Below, in pieces: positions 30,208-39,635 of a stretch of DNA of 64,000 bases (positions are counted from its first letter, which is position 1; each line of letters starts with the position of its first letter). The stretch covers positions 255,355 through 319,354 of the forward strand of contig JADFDG010000001.1 of assembly GCA_018262975.1 (NCBI GenBank). Reading direction: 5' to 3'. The stretch comes from Gammaproteobacteria bacterium. GTDB lineage: Bacteria > Pseudomonadota > Gammaproteobacteria > Pseudomonadales > JADFDG01. Below the pieces are notes generated by a model. It made no database searches. It saw only the letters and a program-made list of their open reading frames with translations, and was not told the origin of the DNA. The translations under genes were made by a program, and so were the position numbers.

Positions 30208-31245
30208 TTACCCGGAGCGACCGAAGCGTGCCACCACCCGTTTGTCGGTAATGTGGCCGTTGCGCACGAACCAGGTAAGGGCATCCCGCAGCGTTTCGTC
30301 CAGCGGTCGCGTAACCAGCCCCAGCTCGCGGCGGGCCTTGCCGGCGTCGCAGACCAACCCCTTGCCGGCCTGCTGCATGTCGGAGGGCGTCATGAACGGG
30401 GCCTTCTTCGTGAATCCCGCCACCAGCTTCATCACCATGGCCATCGGCATCAGCAAGGTCGGCGACACCTCCACCACGCGCCGCTCGATACCCGTCAGCG
30501 CCAGCACGCGCCGCACCACCTCGACGTGCGTGTAGTTGTCGCCGCCCAGCAGGTAGCTCTCCCCGGTGCGGCCCTTCTCCAGGGCCAGCACGTGGCCCAT
30601 GGCGGCGTCACGCACGTCGATCAGGTTCATGCGCGTGCGCAGCGCCGTCGGCAGCGGCGAATTGAAGATCTCCGTGAGGATGCGGCCGGTCGGCGTCGGC
30701 GCGACGTCGCCCGGTCCGAACGGTCCCACCGGGCAGACGATCACCACGTCCAGGCCGCGGCGGGCGTATTCCTCGGCGACCCGGTGCGAGGCGATCTTGC
30801 TCTCCGCGTAGGCGTGGCCGTGCATGGCGAACGGCGAGGTCTCGTCGCATACGGTGTCCAGCCCGTGGCCACAGAAACACACCGCCGAGCTGGTGTGGAC
30901 CACCCGGCGCACCGCGTGCCTGCGGCAGGCCTCGAGGACGTTGCGGGTGCCCTCCACGTTCACCTTCGGGATCAGCGACATGTCCGGCAACCACACCGCG
31001 TAGATGGCCGCCAGGTGGAACACCACGTCGCAGCCGGCCACCGCACGATCGACATCCGCCGGGCGGGTGACGTCACCGGCCAGCAGTTCGATGCCGGCCA
31101 CGCCGTCCAGGTTCTGCAGGTTCTCGCGCGGCAGGTGCAACACCCGTACGGCGGCCTGCGGGTAGCGCTCGCGCAGCAGCCGGACGACGCTGGCGCCGAT
31201 GAAGCCGGCGCCGCCGGTAACGAGGATGCGTTGGGGGGTGGTCAT
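30208..31245 (-). CDS. NAD-dependent epimerase/dehydratase family protein (HpnA-like)
   Basis: A 345-residue extended short-chain dehydrogenase. The Rossmann motif is TGGAGFIG at about residues 10-17, with the catalytic serine in VHTSSAV and YxxxK in YAESK. Its full-length pattern (MNLIDVRDAAMGHVLALEKG and LLGGDNYTHVEV) resembles HpnA-like and dihydroflavonol-reductase-like enzymes, which reduce ketones on sugar, steroid or hopanoid-type substrates. The frame stays open across the neighbouring gene, but the ATG at 31245 is where the domain starts. Divergent from the oxygenase at 31468. Substrate unknown. Confidence 0.82.
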   Translation of the reverse strand: MTTPQRILVTGGAGFIGASVVRLLRERYPQAAVRVLHLPRENLQNLDGVAGIELLAGDVTRPADVDRAVAGCDVVFHLAAIYAVWLPDMSLIPKVNVEGTRNVLEACRRHAVRRVVHTSSAVCFCGHGLDTVCDETSPFAMHGHAYAESKIASHRVAEEYARRGLDVVIVCPVGPFGPGDVAPTPTGRILTEIFNSPLPTALRTRMNLIDVRDAAMGHVLALEKGRTGESYLLGGDNYTHVEVVRRVLALTGIERRVVEVSPTLLMPMAMVMKLVAGFTKKAPFMTPSDMQQAGKGLVCDAGKARRELGLVTRPLDETLRDALTWFVRNGHITDKRVVARFGRSG

Positions 31246-31467
31246 GGGATGGGCTCGGTGGGCAGGGAGGCCCCGATCATCCGGGCGTGACCGGCCAGTC
31301 GGCAAGGGCCGATCCTGACGCTGACCATGGCAATCACTGACATGGGAAAAACCGTCATTCCCGACAGGCCCGCCGACCGATAATTTAGGCCACCCGGAAC
31401 CCGCCGGTTCTGTGTCACCCTGTCGACCCAGCCCCCGGGCACCCCCACAGCGCAGGAGTACCCCGCC

Positions 31468-32790
31468 ATGACCGTATCGCTTGCCGACCTGAAGGCGCAG
31501 GTGCGCGCCCAGAAGACCCTGATCCCGTCGCTCTACGGCGACATCGACTTCGACATCGTACCGGAGCGTTTCACCACCGATCCGAAGGCGGCCTCGATGC
31601 TGCCACCGAATTTCGCGCGCAAATACCGCAGCGGCATCCTGGCCGACAAGGACCAGATGGAGCGCATGCTGGCGTACACCATGCTCGGCGACAACACCGC
31701 CGATGCCTACGCCGCGCTGATGACCCGCTACGGTTTCCGCCCGCTGATCGACATGCTGGTGCTGGCCTGCGACAAGGGCATCGACGCCGTACCGGATGCC
31801 CCGGAAGAGCTGGCGCGCTTCATCGCCGACATGGAAAAGACGCCGGACTGGGTCGACCGCAAGCTGGTGGAGGAAGGCGCCCGCGCCGGCCGTACCGCGA
31901 TGGCCAACCTCGCACCGTTCGCCATCCGCGGCGCGTTCATCGCCACGTTCCTCAACAAGTATTCCGGCCTGCCGATGGCGCTCACCGGCGCGCTGTCGCA
32001 CGAAACCTCCGTGCAGCGCGTCAAGGAAACCGCGAGCTTCTTCACCACCGCGACCCTGCCCGGCGCATTGACGCGCTACGGCAGCGGCTTCAAGGCCGCG
32101 GCAATGGTGCGCCTGATGCACTCGATGGTGCGCTTCAATATCCTCAAGCGCGCGCGCGACAAGTGGGACGTGAACGTCTACGGCATCCCGGTTCCGCAGA
32201 TCGACCAGATGCCGGCCGGCACCATGCCGTCGTTCATCGCCGCCTTCAAGACGGTGCGCAGCGGGCGCAAGGAGTTCAACCGCCGCGAGCGCGCCACCGT
32301 GGAGTTCTGCCGCTACCAGTGCTACCTGCTGGGCCTGCCGGAAGACCTGCTGCCGGATACCGCGCAAGGGATCTTCGACATGATGTTGCGCTATGCGGCC
32401 ACGCTGCGTGACGGCTATGACGACCAGACCAACGGTGAACTGGTGCGCTCGACCATGTCCGCCTACCTGCCGCCGGACGAAAGCCTGCGCAGCCAGGTGT
32501 TCAACACGGTCGAGAAGGGCTTCTCCAAGGTGTTCTTCCGCCACACCTTCCAGGTGCCTAAGGAAAAGGCCCGCCTGATGGGCGCACTGCCCAGCCCGGT
32601 CGACTACGGCCTGTTCGCCGCCGGCAACCTGTACGTGATGCCGCGCATGGCGGCGCACACGGTCGCCGAGCGCATCCCGGTGGTGAACAAGCTGGCCGAC
32701 AAGTTGCTGGTCAGCCAGATCAACGACCTGCTGGTGAGCTACGGCCACGCCGAGTACACCACCGATCCGGACAAGTACCGCACGGCCTGA
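31468..32790 (+). CDS. MpaB / latex-clearing-protein-like oxygenase (DUF2236)
   Basis: A 440-residue protein of the DUF2236 family, which includes fungal MpaB and bacterial rubber oxygenase Lcp, haem proteins. The family helices are visible: TYxMLGDNTADAY, the pair SHETSVQRVKETASFF, and AAAMVRLMHSMVRFNIL, where one histidine (in RLMH) is the usual haem-proximal ligand region. No signal peptide is present, so unlike Lcp it should stay in the cytoplasm. A good AGGAG site precedes the ATG. Substrate unknown; an oxygenase acting on lipid-like double bonds is the best guess. Confidence 0.75.
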   Translation: MTVSLADLKAQVRAQKTLIPSLYGDIDFDIVPERFTTDPKAASMLPPNFARKYRSGILADKDQMERMLAYTMLGDNTADAYAALMTRYGFRPLIDMLVLACDKGIDAVPDAPEELARFIADMEKTPDWVDRKLVEEGARAGRTAMANLAPFAIRGAFIATFLNKYSGLPMALTGALSHETSVQRVKETASFFTTATLPGALTRYGSGFKAAAMVRLMHSMVRFNILKRARDKWDVNVYGIPVPQIDQMPAGTMPSFIAAFKTVRSGRKEFNRRERATVEFCRYQCYLLGLPEDLLPDTAQGIFDMMLRYAATLRDGYDDQTNGELVRSTMSAYLPPDESLRSQVFNTVEKGFSKVFFRHTFQVPKEKARLMGALPSPVDYGLFAAGNLYVMPRMAAHTVAERIPVVNKLADKLLVSQINDLLVSYGHAEYTTDPDKYRTA

Positions 32791-32918
32791 GCCAGCGATC
32801 CTGCGCGCAGGTCCTTGCCGGGTTACAGTAACAGCAGACCGACCGGCACCGCGCCCCCGCAAGGGCGCGGTTGCCGGGTGGCGATCCGGGAACCATCGGC
32901 AGGCGAGCCAGGAACGGC

Positions 32919-33599
32919 ATGCACGGAACACTCAGGACGGCCAGGATCTGCCTGGCACTGGCCACCCTTCTCTTCTGCGCGGGGCAAGCCCTCGCCGGCG
33001 CAGACACACCCGCCACCGGCTGGCAGCTGGTATCGGACCGCAACGGCATCCAGGTCTACCGCCAGGACGACGATGCCTCGCGCATCAAGACCTTCCGCGG
33101 CGTCACCCGCTTCACGCTGGAAAAGCCGGCGGCCATCGAGGCGATGATCAACGACTACGCCACCGTGCCGCGCTGGTTGCGCTTCGTTTCCGCGGTGCAG
33201 GAACTCGGCCGCAGCGACTACGCACAGCGCAAGTTGTGGTTCACCACCGAACTGCCCTGGCCGCTGTCGAACCGCGACGTGGTTGCCGACCTGACGATCC
33301 AGCAGGGCCCGGACACGCTCACCATCACCGCCAGCAGCAACCCGCTGGCCGCGCCGCACGCGGACTACCTGCGCATGCCGGAAATGCGCGGCATCTACCG
33401 CTTCCGTTTCATGCCTGCCACCCGCGAGGTGGAAGTCACCTACGAGATGCGCGCCGACGCCGGCGGCAACGTGCCGGCGTGGGCATCGAACCTGGTGGTC
33501 AAGGATGCCCCCTACTTCACTTTGCTGAAGTTCCGCCGCCTGATCACCGACGCGCGCCACCGGCAATACGAAGACGCGAAGTTCACCTATCCCTGGTGA
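32919..33599 (+). CDS. exported START/SRPBCC lipid-binding domain protein
   Basis: A 226-residue protein with a signal peptide (ICLALATLLFCAGQALAG) and one START-type helix-grip domain (GWQLVSDRNGIQVYRQD at the start; LPWPLSNRDVVADLTI in the middle; a final helix LLKFRRLITDARHRQYED). Such periplasmic START proteins bind lipids or hydrophobic ligands. The ATG at 32919 has AGGA seven bases upstream. It follows the MpaB-like oxygenase in the same direction with 128 bases between and is convergent with the Cfa operon. Confidence 0.8.
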   Translation: MHGTLRTARICLALATLLFCAGQALAGADTPATGWQLVSDRNGIQVYRQDDDASRIKTFRGVTRFTLEKPAAIEAMINDYATVPRWLRFVSAVQELGRSDYAQRKLWFTTELPWPLSNRDVVADLTIQQGPDTLTITASSNPLAAPHADYLRMPEMRGIYRFRFMPATREVEVTYEMRADAGGNVPAWASNLVVKDAPYFTLLKFRRLITDARHRQYEDAKFTYPW

Positions 33600-33608
33600 C
33601 CGCTACGC

Positions 33609-34880
33609 TCAGCCCGCCCAGCCGCGCGCGGCGGGCACGTGCTTCGGCTTGGCCATCAGCACCTGGCGGGTGCCGATGACCCGTTCGCGGAAGCCGCCCT
33701 CGCAGTAGCACAGGTAGTAGTCCCACATGCGCACGAAGGTCTCGTCGTAGCCCTGCGCGCGCACCTGGTCGATATTGGCGAAAAACCGCTCGCGCCACTG
33801 CTTCAGCGTCTGCGCGTAGTGCAGGCCGATGTCGTCGAGGTGGACGATCTCCATGTCGGTGCAGCGCGCCACGCGGTCAGCGATGCTCGCTACCGACGGC
33901 AGGAAGCCGCCCGGGAAGATGTAGCGCTGGATAAAATCGACGCTTTCCAGTGCCTGCTCGTAACGCTGGTCGGCGATGGTGATGGCCTGCACCAGGCCCA
34001 GGCCATCCGGCTTGAGCAGCGACGACAGCTTCGCGAAGTAGGTATCCATCCAGTCATGACCGACTGCTTCGATCATCTCGATGGAGACCAGCTTGTCGTA
34101 ACTGCCCTGCAGGTTGCGGTAATCCTCGAGCAGGAAGGTGATGCGGTCCGCCACCCCCGCATCAATCGCCCGCTGCACGGCGACCGCGTGCTGCGCCTTC
34201 GAGATCGTGGTGGTGGTAACCCGGCAGCCGTAGTGCTTCGCCGCGTGCACCGCCAGGCCACCCCAGCCGGTGCCGATCTCGATGAGATGGTCGGAAGGCT
34301 TGAGGTCCAGCTTGCGGCAGACCACGTCGAGCTTGTGCACCGCGGCCTCGTCGAGGCCGGCTTCGGCATGCGGGTAGATCGCGCTCGAGTACATCATGGT
34401 CGGGTCGAGGAACAGGCGGAACATGTCGTTGCCGAGATCGTAATGCGCGGCGATGTTGCGGCGCGCCTGTGCCTCGGTGTTGCGGTTCAGCCAGTGCAGC
34501 GTGCGCAGCGCCGGTTTGGCGGCGCGCGCCAGCGGACCGTCGAGCGCTTCCAGCGTGGCCAGGTTGGCGCAGAACACGCGCACCACCGCCGTCAGGTCCG
34601 GGCTGGTCCAGTAGCCCTTCATGTACGCCTCGCCGGCGCCCAGCGTGCCATTGGCCAGCACGTCCACCCACAGGTTGGGGTGGCTCACCTCGATCACCGC
34701 GTGCAGTTCCGGGCGCACGTGCGCGCTGCCGAAGGTTTCCTCCACCCCGCCCTCGCGCACCGTGAGACGGCCCTCGCGCAGGCCGGCCAGCGTGCGACGG
34801 ACAGCGGTGCCGGCGAGCCGCGTGCGCCAGTTGGCACCGGCGGCGGCAACGTTGGCCCGGGTGATGGCTCGCGTATTCAT
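33609..34880 (-). CDS. cyclopropane-fatty-acid-synthase family methyltransferase
   Basis: A 423-residue SAM-dependent methyltransferase of the Cfa family. The chain has a DUF-like N-terminal half (VEETFGSAHVRPELHAVIEVSHPN), then HYDLGNDMFRLFLDP, MMYSSAIYP, the SAM motif LIEIGTGWGGLAVHAA, SIEMIEAVGHDWM and RYIFPGGFLPS, all family hallmarks. Cfa enzymes methylenate unsaturated phospholipid acyl chains; relatives in light-stress operons can instead methylate them on the way to furan fatty acids. It is the last gene of the eight-gene light-response operon, next to DUF1365, its common partner. Confidence 0.9.
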   Translation of the reverse strand: MNTRAITRANVAAAGANWRTRLAGTAVRRTLAGLREGRLTVREGGVEETFGSAHVRPELHAVIEVSHPNLWVDVLANGTLGAGEAYMKGYWTSPDLTAVVRVFCANLATLEALDGPLARAAKPALRTLHWLNRNTEAQARRNIAAHYDLGNDMFRLFLDPTMMYSSAIYPHAEAGLDEAAVHKLDVVCRKLDLKPSDHLIEIGTGWGGLAVHAAKHYGCRVTTTTISKAQHAVAVQRAIDAGVADRITFLLEDYRNLQGSYDKLVSIEMIEAVGHDWMDTYFAKLSSLLKPDGLGLVQAITIADQRYEQALESVDFIQRYIFPGGFLPSVASIADRVARCTDMEIVHLDDIGLHYAQTLKQWRERFFANIDQVRAQGYDETFVRMWDYYLCYCEGGFRERVIGTRQVLMAKPKHVPAARGWAG

Positions 34881-34902
34881 GGCAGTCTCCCTGGATGAAT
34901 CT

Positions 34903-35664
34903 TCACGGGTCATGGGTGGATGTTTGCGGATGCGGATGGAAGCGCACGCCCTTGAGCAACAGGCGCAGGGCGTGCCAGTAAATGCCGATAACCACCTGGG
35001 CGGTCATCAGCGGGTAACGCAACAGAACCAGGTTCAGGGCGCGGCCGCTGATCTCGCGCCGACGCAGCGACAGCGTCGCGTCGAACACGCGCTCGCCGGC
35101 GGCAATGTTGTCCATGTGGAAGGACAGTCGCTCCCCGGGCGTGTCGAAGCGGAAGTGATAGGCCATGTCCATGCCCATGAAGGGCGACACGTGGAAGGCC
35201 TTGTCCAGCGACACGGTGTGCGAAACGGCGGCGTCTACCGGCAACAGGTAAAGGTGCCGCTCGTTCCACGGCGTGTTGTGCACTTCCAGCAGCAGGTGGC
35301 GCAGGGTCACGCCATCGCGGTCATAGCAGTAAAAGAGACTGATCGGGTTGAACGACAGTCCCCAGTAGCGCAAATGGGTGAGCATGCGCACCGGGCCGAT
35401 GGCCGCGTCATCCACGCCACGCTCGCGCAATGCCGCCAGCACCGCCTCCCGCAGCGTGCCCGGATACCGCGGGAGCCAGTCGGCGCGCCGGAACCAGGCC
35501 GGGGCAAAGCGGCGCGCCGACCACAGCGGCGACTGCGCACAAACGGCGTCCACCTCGTCGAGATCGAGGCAAACCATGAACAGGCGGTACTCGAAGGCAT
35601 GCGCGCGCTCGCCATGGCGGCGATGGCGCACCTTGCCCTCGTAGAGCGCGCTGGCCAGCGTCAC
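34903..35664 (-). CDS. DUF1365 domain protein
   Basis: A 253-residue DUF1365 protein. Family marks include [11 protein letters not shown] at the start, [31 protein letters not shown] and [18 protein letters not shown]. The GTG start at 35664 overlaps the upstream stop codon, so it is translationally coupled. DUF1365 is found next to an FAD oxidase and a Cfa-type methyltransferase in many light or stress operons, and a role in fatty-acid modification is assumed, though the reaction is unknown. Confidence 0.88.
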   Translation of the reverse strand: MTLASALYEGKVRHRRHGERAHAFEYRLFMVCLDLDEVDAVCAQSPLWSARRFAPAWFRRADWLPRYPGTLREAVLAALRERGVDDAAIGPVRMLTHLRYWGLSFNPISLFYCYDRDGVTLRHLLLEVHNTPWNERHLYLLPVDAAVSHTVSLDKAFHVSPFMGMDMAYHFRFDTPGERLSFHMDNIAAGERVFDATLSLRRREISGRALNLVLLRYPLMTAQVVIGIYWHALRLLLKGVRFHPHPQTSTHDP

Positions 35665-36926
35665 AGCGACTCCCCGAACTTTTCCGCCACGCGCAGCGCG
35701 CTCCACACGCCGTCCTCGTGGAAACCGTTGCGCCAGTACGCACCGCAGAAATGCGTGTGGCGCACGCCATCGATCTCCGCGTGGCGCTGCTGGGCGGCGA
35801 TGCCGGGCAGCGTGAACACCGGGTGGTGGTAGGTGTAGCGGCCGAGCACGCGCGCCGGGTCGATGTCCTGCGCCTGGTTGAGCGTGACGCAGAAGGTTTC
35901 CGGTGACGCGATGCCCTGCAGGATGTTCATGTTGTAGGTCAGCTGCACGCGGTCGCCGCGCACCACCGGCAGCCAGTGGTTCCAGCTCGACCAGGTCTTG
36001 CGCGACACCGGCAGCACGCGGGTATCGGTATGCAGCACCACGTCGTTCTCCTGGTAGGGAATGGCGCCCAGTACCTCGCGCTCGGCGGCAGTCGCGTCAC
36101 CACCGAGGATGGCCAGCGCCTGGTCGCTGTGGCAGGCAAACACCACTCGGTCGAAGCGCTCGTCACCCATGGCGGCGGTATTCAGCGTCACGCCGGACTC
36201 ATCGCGGCGCACCGTGCGCACGCCCTGGCCGGTGCGTACCTCGGCGGAACAGCGCGCCTGCAGCGCGCGCACGTACTCGCGCGAACCACCCTCAATCACG
36301 TACCACTGGGGGCGATCCACCAGGTTGAGCAGGCCGTGGTTCAGGAAGAAGCGCACGAAGAACTTCGCCGGGAAGTTCATCATGGTGGCGTCGTTGGCCG
36401 ACCAGATGGCAGCACCCATGGGCACGATGTAGTAGTCACGGAACATGTCCGAGTAACCGTGGCGGCCGAGGTACTCACCGAGGGTCAGTTCGCCCTCGGC
36501 ACTGTCGAGCAGCGCCGGCGCCTGGCGATTGAAACGCACCACGTCCACCAGCATGCGCCAGAAGCCCGGTCTGACCAGGTTGCGCCGCTGCGCGAACAAC
36601 TGGTCGGGCCCGCCGCCGGCCCACTCCAGCCCGGTGGCCTCGCAGTGCACGGAGAAGCCCATCTCCGAGGGCTTGCGGCGCACGCCGAGCTGTTCCAGCA
36701 GGCGGAAGAAATTGGGATAGGTCCAGTCGTTGCAGACGATGAAGCCGGTATCGACGGCGTGGCGCGCACCGCCGGCGACCACGTCCACCGTATGGGTGTG
36801 CCCGCCAACCCGGTCATCTGCCTCGAACACCACCACGTCGTGGTGACGCGCCAGCAGCCAGGCGGCAGTCAATCCGCTGATGCCGCTGCCGACGATGGCG
36901 ATGCGCTGTTTGTCACTGCCTTGCAT
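35661..36926 (-). CDS. FAD-dependent oxidoreductase partner of Cfa/DUF1365 (amine-oxidase-like)
   Basis: A 421-residue NAD/FAD-binding protein of the flavin amine-oxidase type. The FAD motif [17 protein letters not shown] lies at residues 8-24, followed by [15 protein letters not shown]. The family stretch [22 protein letters not shown] is next, and [16 protein letters not shown] lies before the end. This protein normally occurs with DUF1365 and Cfa in one operon, as here. Related FAD enzymes could act on modified acyl chains; the actual reaction is not established by this sequence. Confidence 0.88.
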   Translation of the reverse strand: MQGSDKQRIAIVGSGISGLTAAWLLARHHDVVVFEADDRVGGHTHTVDVVAGGARHAVDTGFIVCNDWTYPNFFRLLEQLGVRRKPSEMGFSVHCEATGLEWAGGGPDQLFAQRRNLVRPGFWRMLVDVVRFNRQAPALLDSAEGELTLGEYLGRHGYSDMFRDYYIVPMGAAIWSANDATMMNFPAKFFVRFFLNHGLLNLVDRPQWYVIEGGSREYVRALQARCSAEVRTGQGVRTVRRDESGVTLNTAAMGDERFDRVVFACHSDQALAILGGDATAAEREVLGAIPYQENDVVLHTDTRVLPVSRKTWSSWNHWLPVVRGDRVQLTYNMNILQGIASPETFCVTLNQAQDIDPARVLGRYTYHHPVFTLPGIAAQQRHAEIDGVRHTHFCGAYWRNGFHEDGVWSALRVAEKFGESL

Positions 36927-36928
36927 GT

Positions 36929-37696
36929 TCACTCCGCTTTGCGCACGAGGCGCTGGTAGAGACGGTTGCGCAGGGATACCGGCAGCAGGCGCAGGGTGCG
37001 CAATGCACCGCTGAAGGCCGGCGGGAAATCGACTTCGGGGCGACCGGACGCCAGGCCGGCCAGCAGGTAGTCCACCGCGGCATCGACGCTGATGCGCATC
37101 GGCATGGCGAAATCGTTGCGGTCGGTAAGCGGCGTTTCCACGAAGCCTGGCGCGATGGTCTGCACCGTGAAACCTTCGCCGGTGAGGTCCACGCGCAGGC
37201 TTTCGAGGAAATAGTGCAGCGCCGCCTTCGAGGCGCCGTAGGCCTCGGCACGCGGCAGCCCGGTCCACGCCGCCGTGCTGCCCACGCCGGCGATCACGCG
37301 GGTCTTGCCGGCACGCAGCAACGGCAGCGCCGCCTCCACGGTATGCACCGCGCCCTGGAAGTTGACGCGCATCACCCGCTCGAACAGCGTGCTGTCGAAG
37401 GCCTGTACGTCCACGTACTCGCAGGTGCCGGCGTTGGCCACCAGCACGTCGAGGCTGCCGGCGCGCTCGCGGATATGGCCGGCGGCGGCGAGCATCGACG
37501 CATGATCGGACACATCACACGGCAAGGGCTCGATGCCGTGTGCGGCCTGCAATTCGCGCAGCGCCGCCGCATCGCGCGCGCTGCCGAACACCCATGCCCC
37601 TTGCGACGCCAGGCGCACGGCCAGGGTGCGACCAATGCCCGACGAGGCGCCGGTGATCCACACGGTCCTGCCTTTCCAGTCACGGATGCCACCCAT
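36929..37696 (-). CDS. short-chain dehydrogenase/reductase
   Basis: A 255-residue SDR. The cofactor motif TGASSGIG is at about residues 15-22, NAG at 88-90, and the catalytic set is serine in GVGSTAAW and YGASK. It follows the NTF2-like gene by three bases in the light-response operon, where an SDR often accompanies the FAD and Cfa genes. Substrate unknown, probably a lipid or carbonyl compound. Confidence 0.88.
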   Translation of the reverse strand: MGGIRDWKGRTVWITGASSGIGRTLAVRLASQGAWVFGSARDAAALRELQAAHGIEPLPCDVSDHASMLAAAGHIRERAGSLDVLVANAGTCEYVDVQAFDSTLFERVMRVNFQGAVHTVEAALPLLRAGKTRVIAGVGSTAAWTGLPRAEAYGASKAALHYFLESLRVDLTGEGFTVQTIAPGFVETPLTDRNDFAMPMRISVDAAVDYLLAGLASGRPEVDFPPAFSGALRTLRLLPVSLRNRLYQRLVRKAE

Positions 37697-37699
37697 GGC

Positions 37700-38128
37700 T
37701 CACACCCTTCCCTTGATGAACCGCACCAGGCCACCGAGCACCGGCAGGTTCTCGTACAACAGGTTGCCGGCATCGAAGTAATCGCGGTGCAGGACCACCT
37801 TGCCAGCGGCATCGAACACCAACCGCGAGCAGCCCGGTACCGTCACCGGTGCACCGCCGGCAATGCGGCGGTGGCTGTAGGTCATCTGCCAGTACAGCAC
37901 CAATTCGTCGACGGCGCGTGTCTCGCCGTCGAAGTCGAAACGGATCGACTGCACGTTGGCGTACATGTTCCGGTAGTACTCGCGCAGCGCACTGCTGCCC
38001 TCCACGCGATGGAACGGGTCGACGAACACCACGCCGGGCGCATACAGCTCGTCGACCAGATGCAGGGTGTCGCGTCCCATCGCATTGAAGATGGCGCGGA
38101 CACGATCAGCGTCGAAGCGGTTTTCCAT
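37700..38128 (-). CDS. SnoaL/NTF2-like protein
   Basis: A 142-residue cone-shaped NTF2-fold protein (LHLVDELYAPGVVFVDPFHRVEG, then YYRNMYANV and the final VVLHRDYFDAGNLLYENLP). Members bind or isomerise small hydrophobic molecules, or simply serve as partners. In light-response operons such a protein lies between the photolyase and the SDR gene, as here. Function not shown. Confidence 0.8.
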   Translation of the reverse strand: MENRFDADRVRAIFNAMGRDTLHLVDELYAPGVVFVDPFHRVEGSSALREYYRNMYANVQSIRFDFDGETRAVDELVLYWQMTYSHRRIAGGAPVTVPGCSRLVFDAAGKVVLHRDYFDAGNLLYENLPVLGGLVRFIKGRV

Positions 38129-38147
38129 GTCTTCCTCTCCGTGGCAG

Positions 38148-39635
38148 TCAGGCAGCCGTCGATGCGGCGGCGCGGAACGCCGCCAGCACGCGCGCCTTGG
38201 CGCGTTCGTGGTCGATCAGCGGTGGCGCGAACGACGGCCCGCCGGCGAACAGGTCGGCGTGTTTTTCCGCCGCCAGCCAGGGCGCATGCACCCAGCGTTC
38301 GGGTACCGCGGCCAATGCCGGCAACCAGCGGCGCACGAAGGCGCCGTCGGGATCGAAGCGCTCGCCCTGCCGTACCGGGTTGAACAGGCGGAAATACGGC
38401 GCCGCGTCGGTGCCGGTGGAAGCACTCCACTGCCAGCCACCGTTGTTGGCGGCGAAATCCCAGTCAACGAGGTGGCGCGCGAAGAACGCTTCACCCAGAC
38501 GCCAGTCGATCAGCAGATCCTTGCTCAGGTACATGGCGGTGACCATGCGCAGGCGGTTGTGCATCCAGCCGGTGGCGACCAGTTGGCGCATGGCCGCATC
38601 GACCAGCGGAATCCCTGTTTCGCCGCGGCACCAGGCGTCGAAATCACGCTGGTCGCGGCGCCACGCCACGCGGTCGGTTTCGCGGCGGAAGGCACGGCCC
38701 ATCGACACGTGCGGATGGTGGAACACCACCTGCCGGTAGAAATCCCGCCACGCCAGTTCCGAGATCCAGGTCACCACGCCGGCATTGCCTTCGGCGAAAT
38801 CACCGCGGTTCGCCGCGCGGGCAACCGCCAGCGCGCGGCGCGGCGACAGCACGCCGGCGGCGAGGTACGGTGACAGCACACTGGTGCCCGGCTCGGCCGG
38901 CAGGTCACGCCGCGCCTTGTAATCGCGCAGTGCTTCATCAGCGAACCCGGCGAGGCGACGCTGCGCTTCATGCTCGCCGGCCGGCCAGGCTGCGCGCACG
39001 CTCTCGGGTACCTGCAGCCTGGCGCGCAATTCAGCGATGACCTGCTGTGCACGGGCGCCCGCGGCCGCCAGCGCGGCGGCATCGGCCCGCTGCCGCGGCG
39101 CCCGGAATGCCATCGGCGCAATGCCGCCGTCCGCCGCCAGTTCCCGGTACCAGGCCTGCCGGTAGGGCGTGAACACCGTGTAAGGCGTACCCGCCTTGGT
39201 CAGCACGGCACGCGGCGGCACCAGCATGCCGTCGTGGTGACGGCAACCGACGATGCCGGCCGCCGCGCAGGCGGCATCGAACGAGGCGTCGCGGCGCTGT
39301 TCGTTGAGCGGATACTCCTCGTTGTAGTGCACCGCGCCGGCGCCGTTGGCGCGGGCAATGTCCAGCACGGCACGGACACTGCCGGCGAAGTCCCCGGCAT
39401 CGACGACGTGCAGGACGATTCCCGCTTCGGCAAGTGCAGCCTGCAACTGCAGCACGTTGTCGAGCAGGAATCCGCGGCGGTTGTCGCCCATGCCGTGCGC
39501 ATCCCACTGCGCCGGCGTGGCGCACCAGACGGCGTGCACCGCCTCGCCGGCAGCATCGGCGACGGCGACTGCCGCGACCAGCGCACGCTGGTCATCGGTG
39601 CGCAGGTCCTCGCGGAACCAGACCAGCTGGGTCAT
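38148..39635 (-). CDS. phrB: deoxyribodipyrimidine photolyase
   Basis: A 495-residue photolyase/cryptochrome-family enzyme that repairs UV pyrimidine dimers with blue light. The start LVWFREDLRTDDQRAL is the antenna-domain entry. FAD-domain marks are TSVLSPYLAAGVLSPR, ELAWRDFYRQVVFHHP, RQLVATGWMHNRLRMVTAMYL and WDFAANNGGWQWSASTGTDAAPYFRLFNP, the last typical of class I CPD photolyases. The start overlaps the merR stop (ATGA), so both are co-translated. Confidence 0.95.
   Translation of the reverse strand: MTQLVWFREDLRTDDQRALVAAVAVADAAGEAVHAVWCATPAQWDAHGMGDNRRGFLLDNVLQLQAALAEAGIVLHVVDAGDFAGSVRAVLDIARANGAGAVHYNEEYPLNEQRRDASFDAACAAAGIVGCRHHDGMLVPPRAVLTKAGTPYTVFTPYRQAWYRELAADGGIAPMAFRAPRQRADAAALAAAGARAQQVIAELRARLQVPESVRAAWPAGEHEAQRRLAGFADEALRDYKARRDLPAEPGTSVLSPYLAAGVLSPRRALAVARAANRGDFAEGNAGVVTWISELAWRDFYRQVVFHHPHVSMGRAFRRETDRVAWRRDQRDFDAWCRGETGIPLVDAAMRQLVATGWMHNRLRMVTAMYLSKDLLIDWRLGEAFFARHLVDWDFAANNGGWQWSASTGTDAAPYFRLFNPVRQGERFDPDGAFVRRWLPALAAVPERWVHAPWLAAEKHADLFAGGPSFAPPLIDHERAKARVLAAFRAAASTAA

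Noticed and set aside
30208..32931. A 907-codon minus-strand frame fusing the HpnA-like reductase with upstream sequence
   Set aside because: The upstream part is the antisense of the MpaB-like gene. The Rossmann fold starts at the ATG at 31245.
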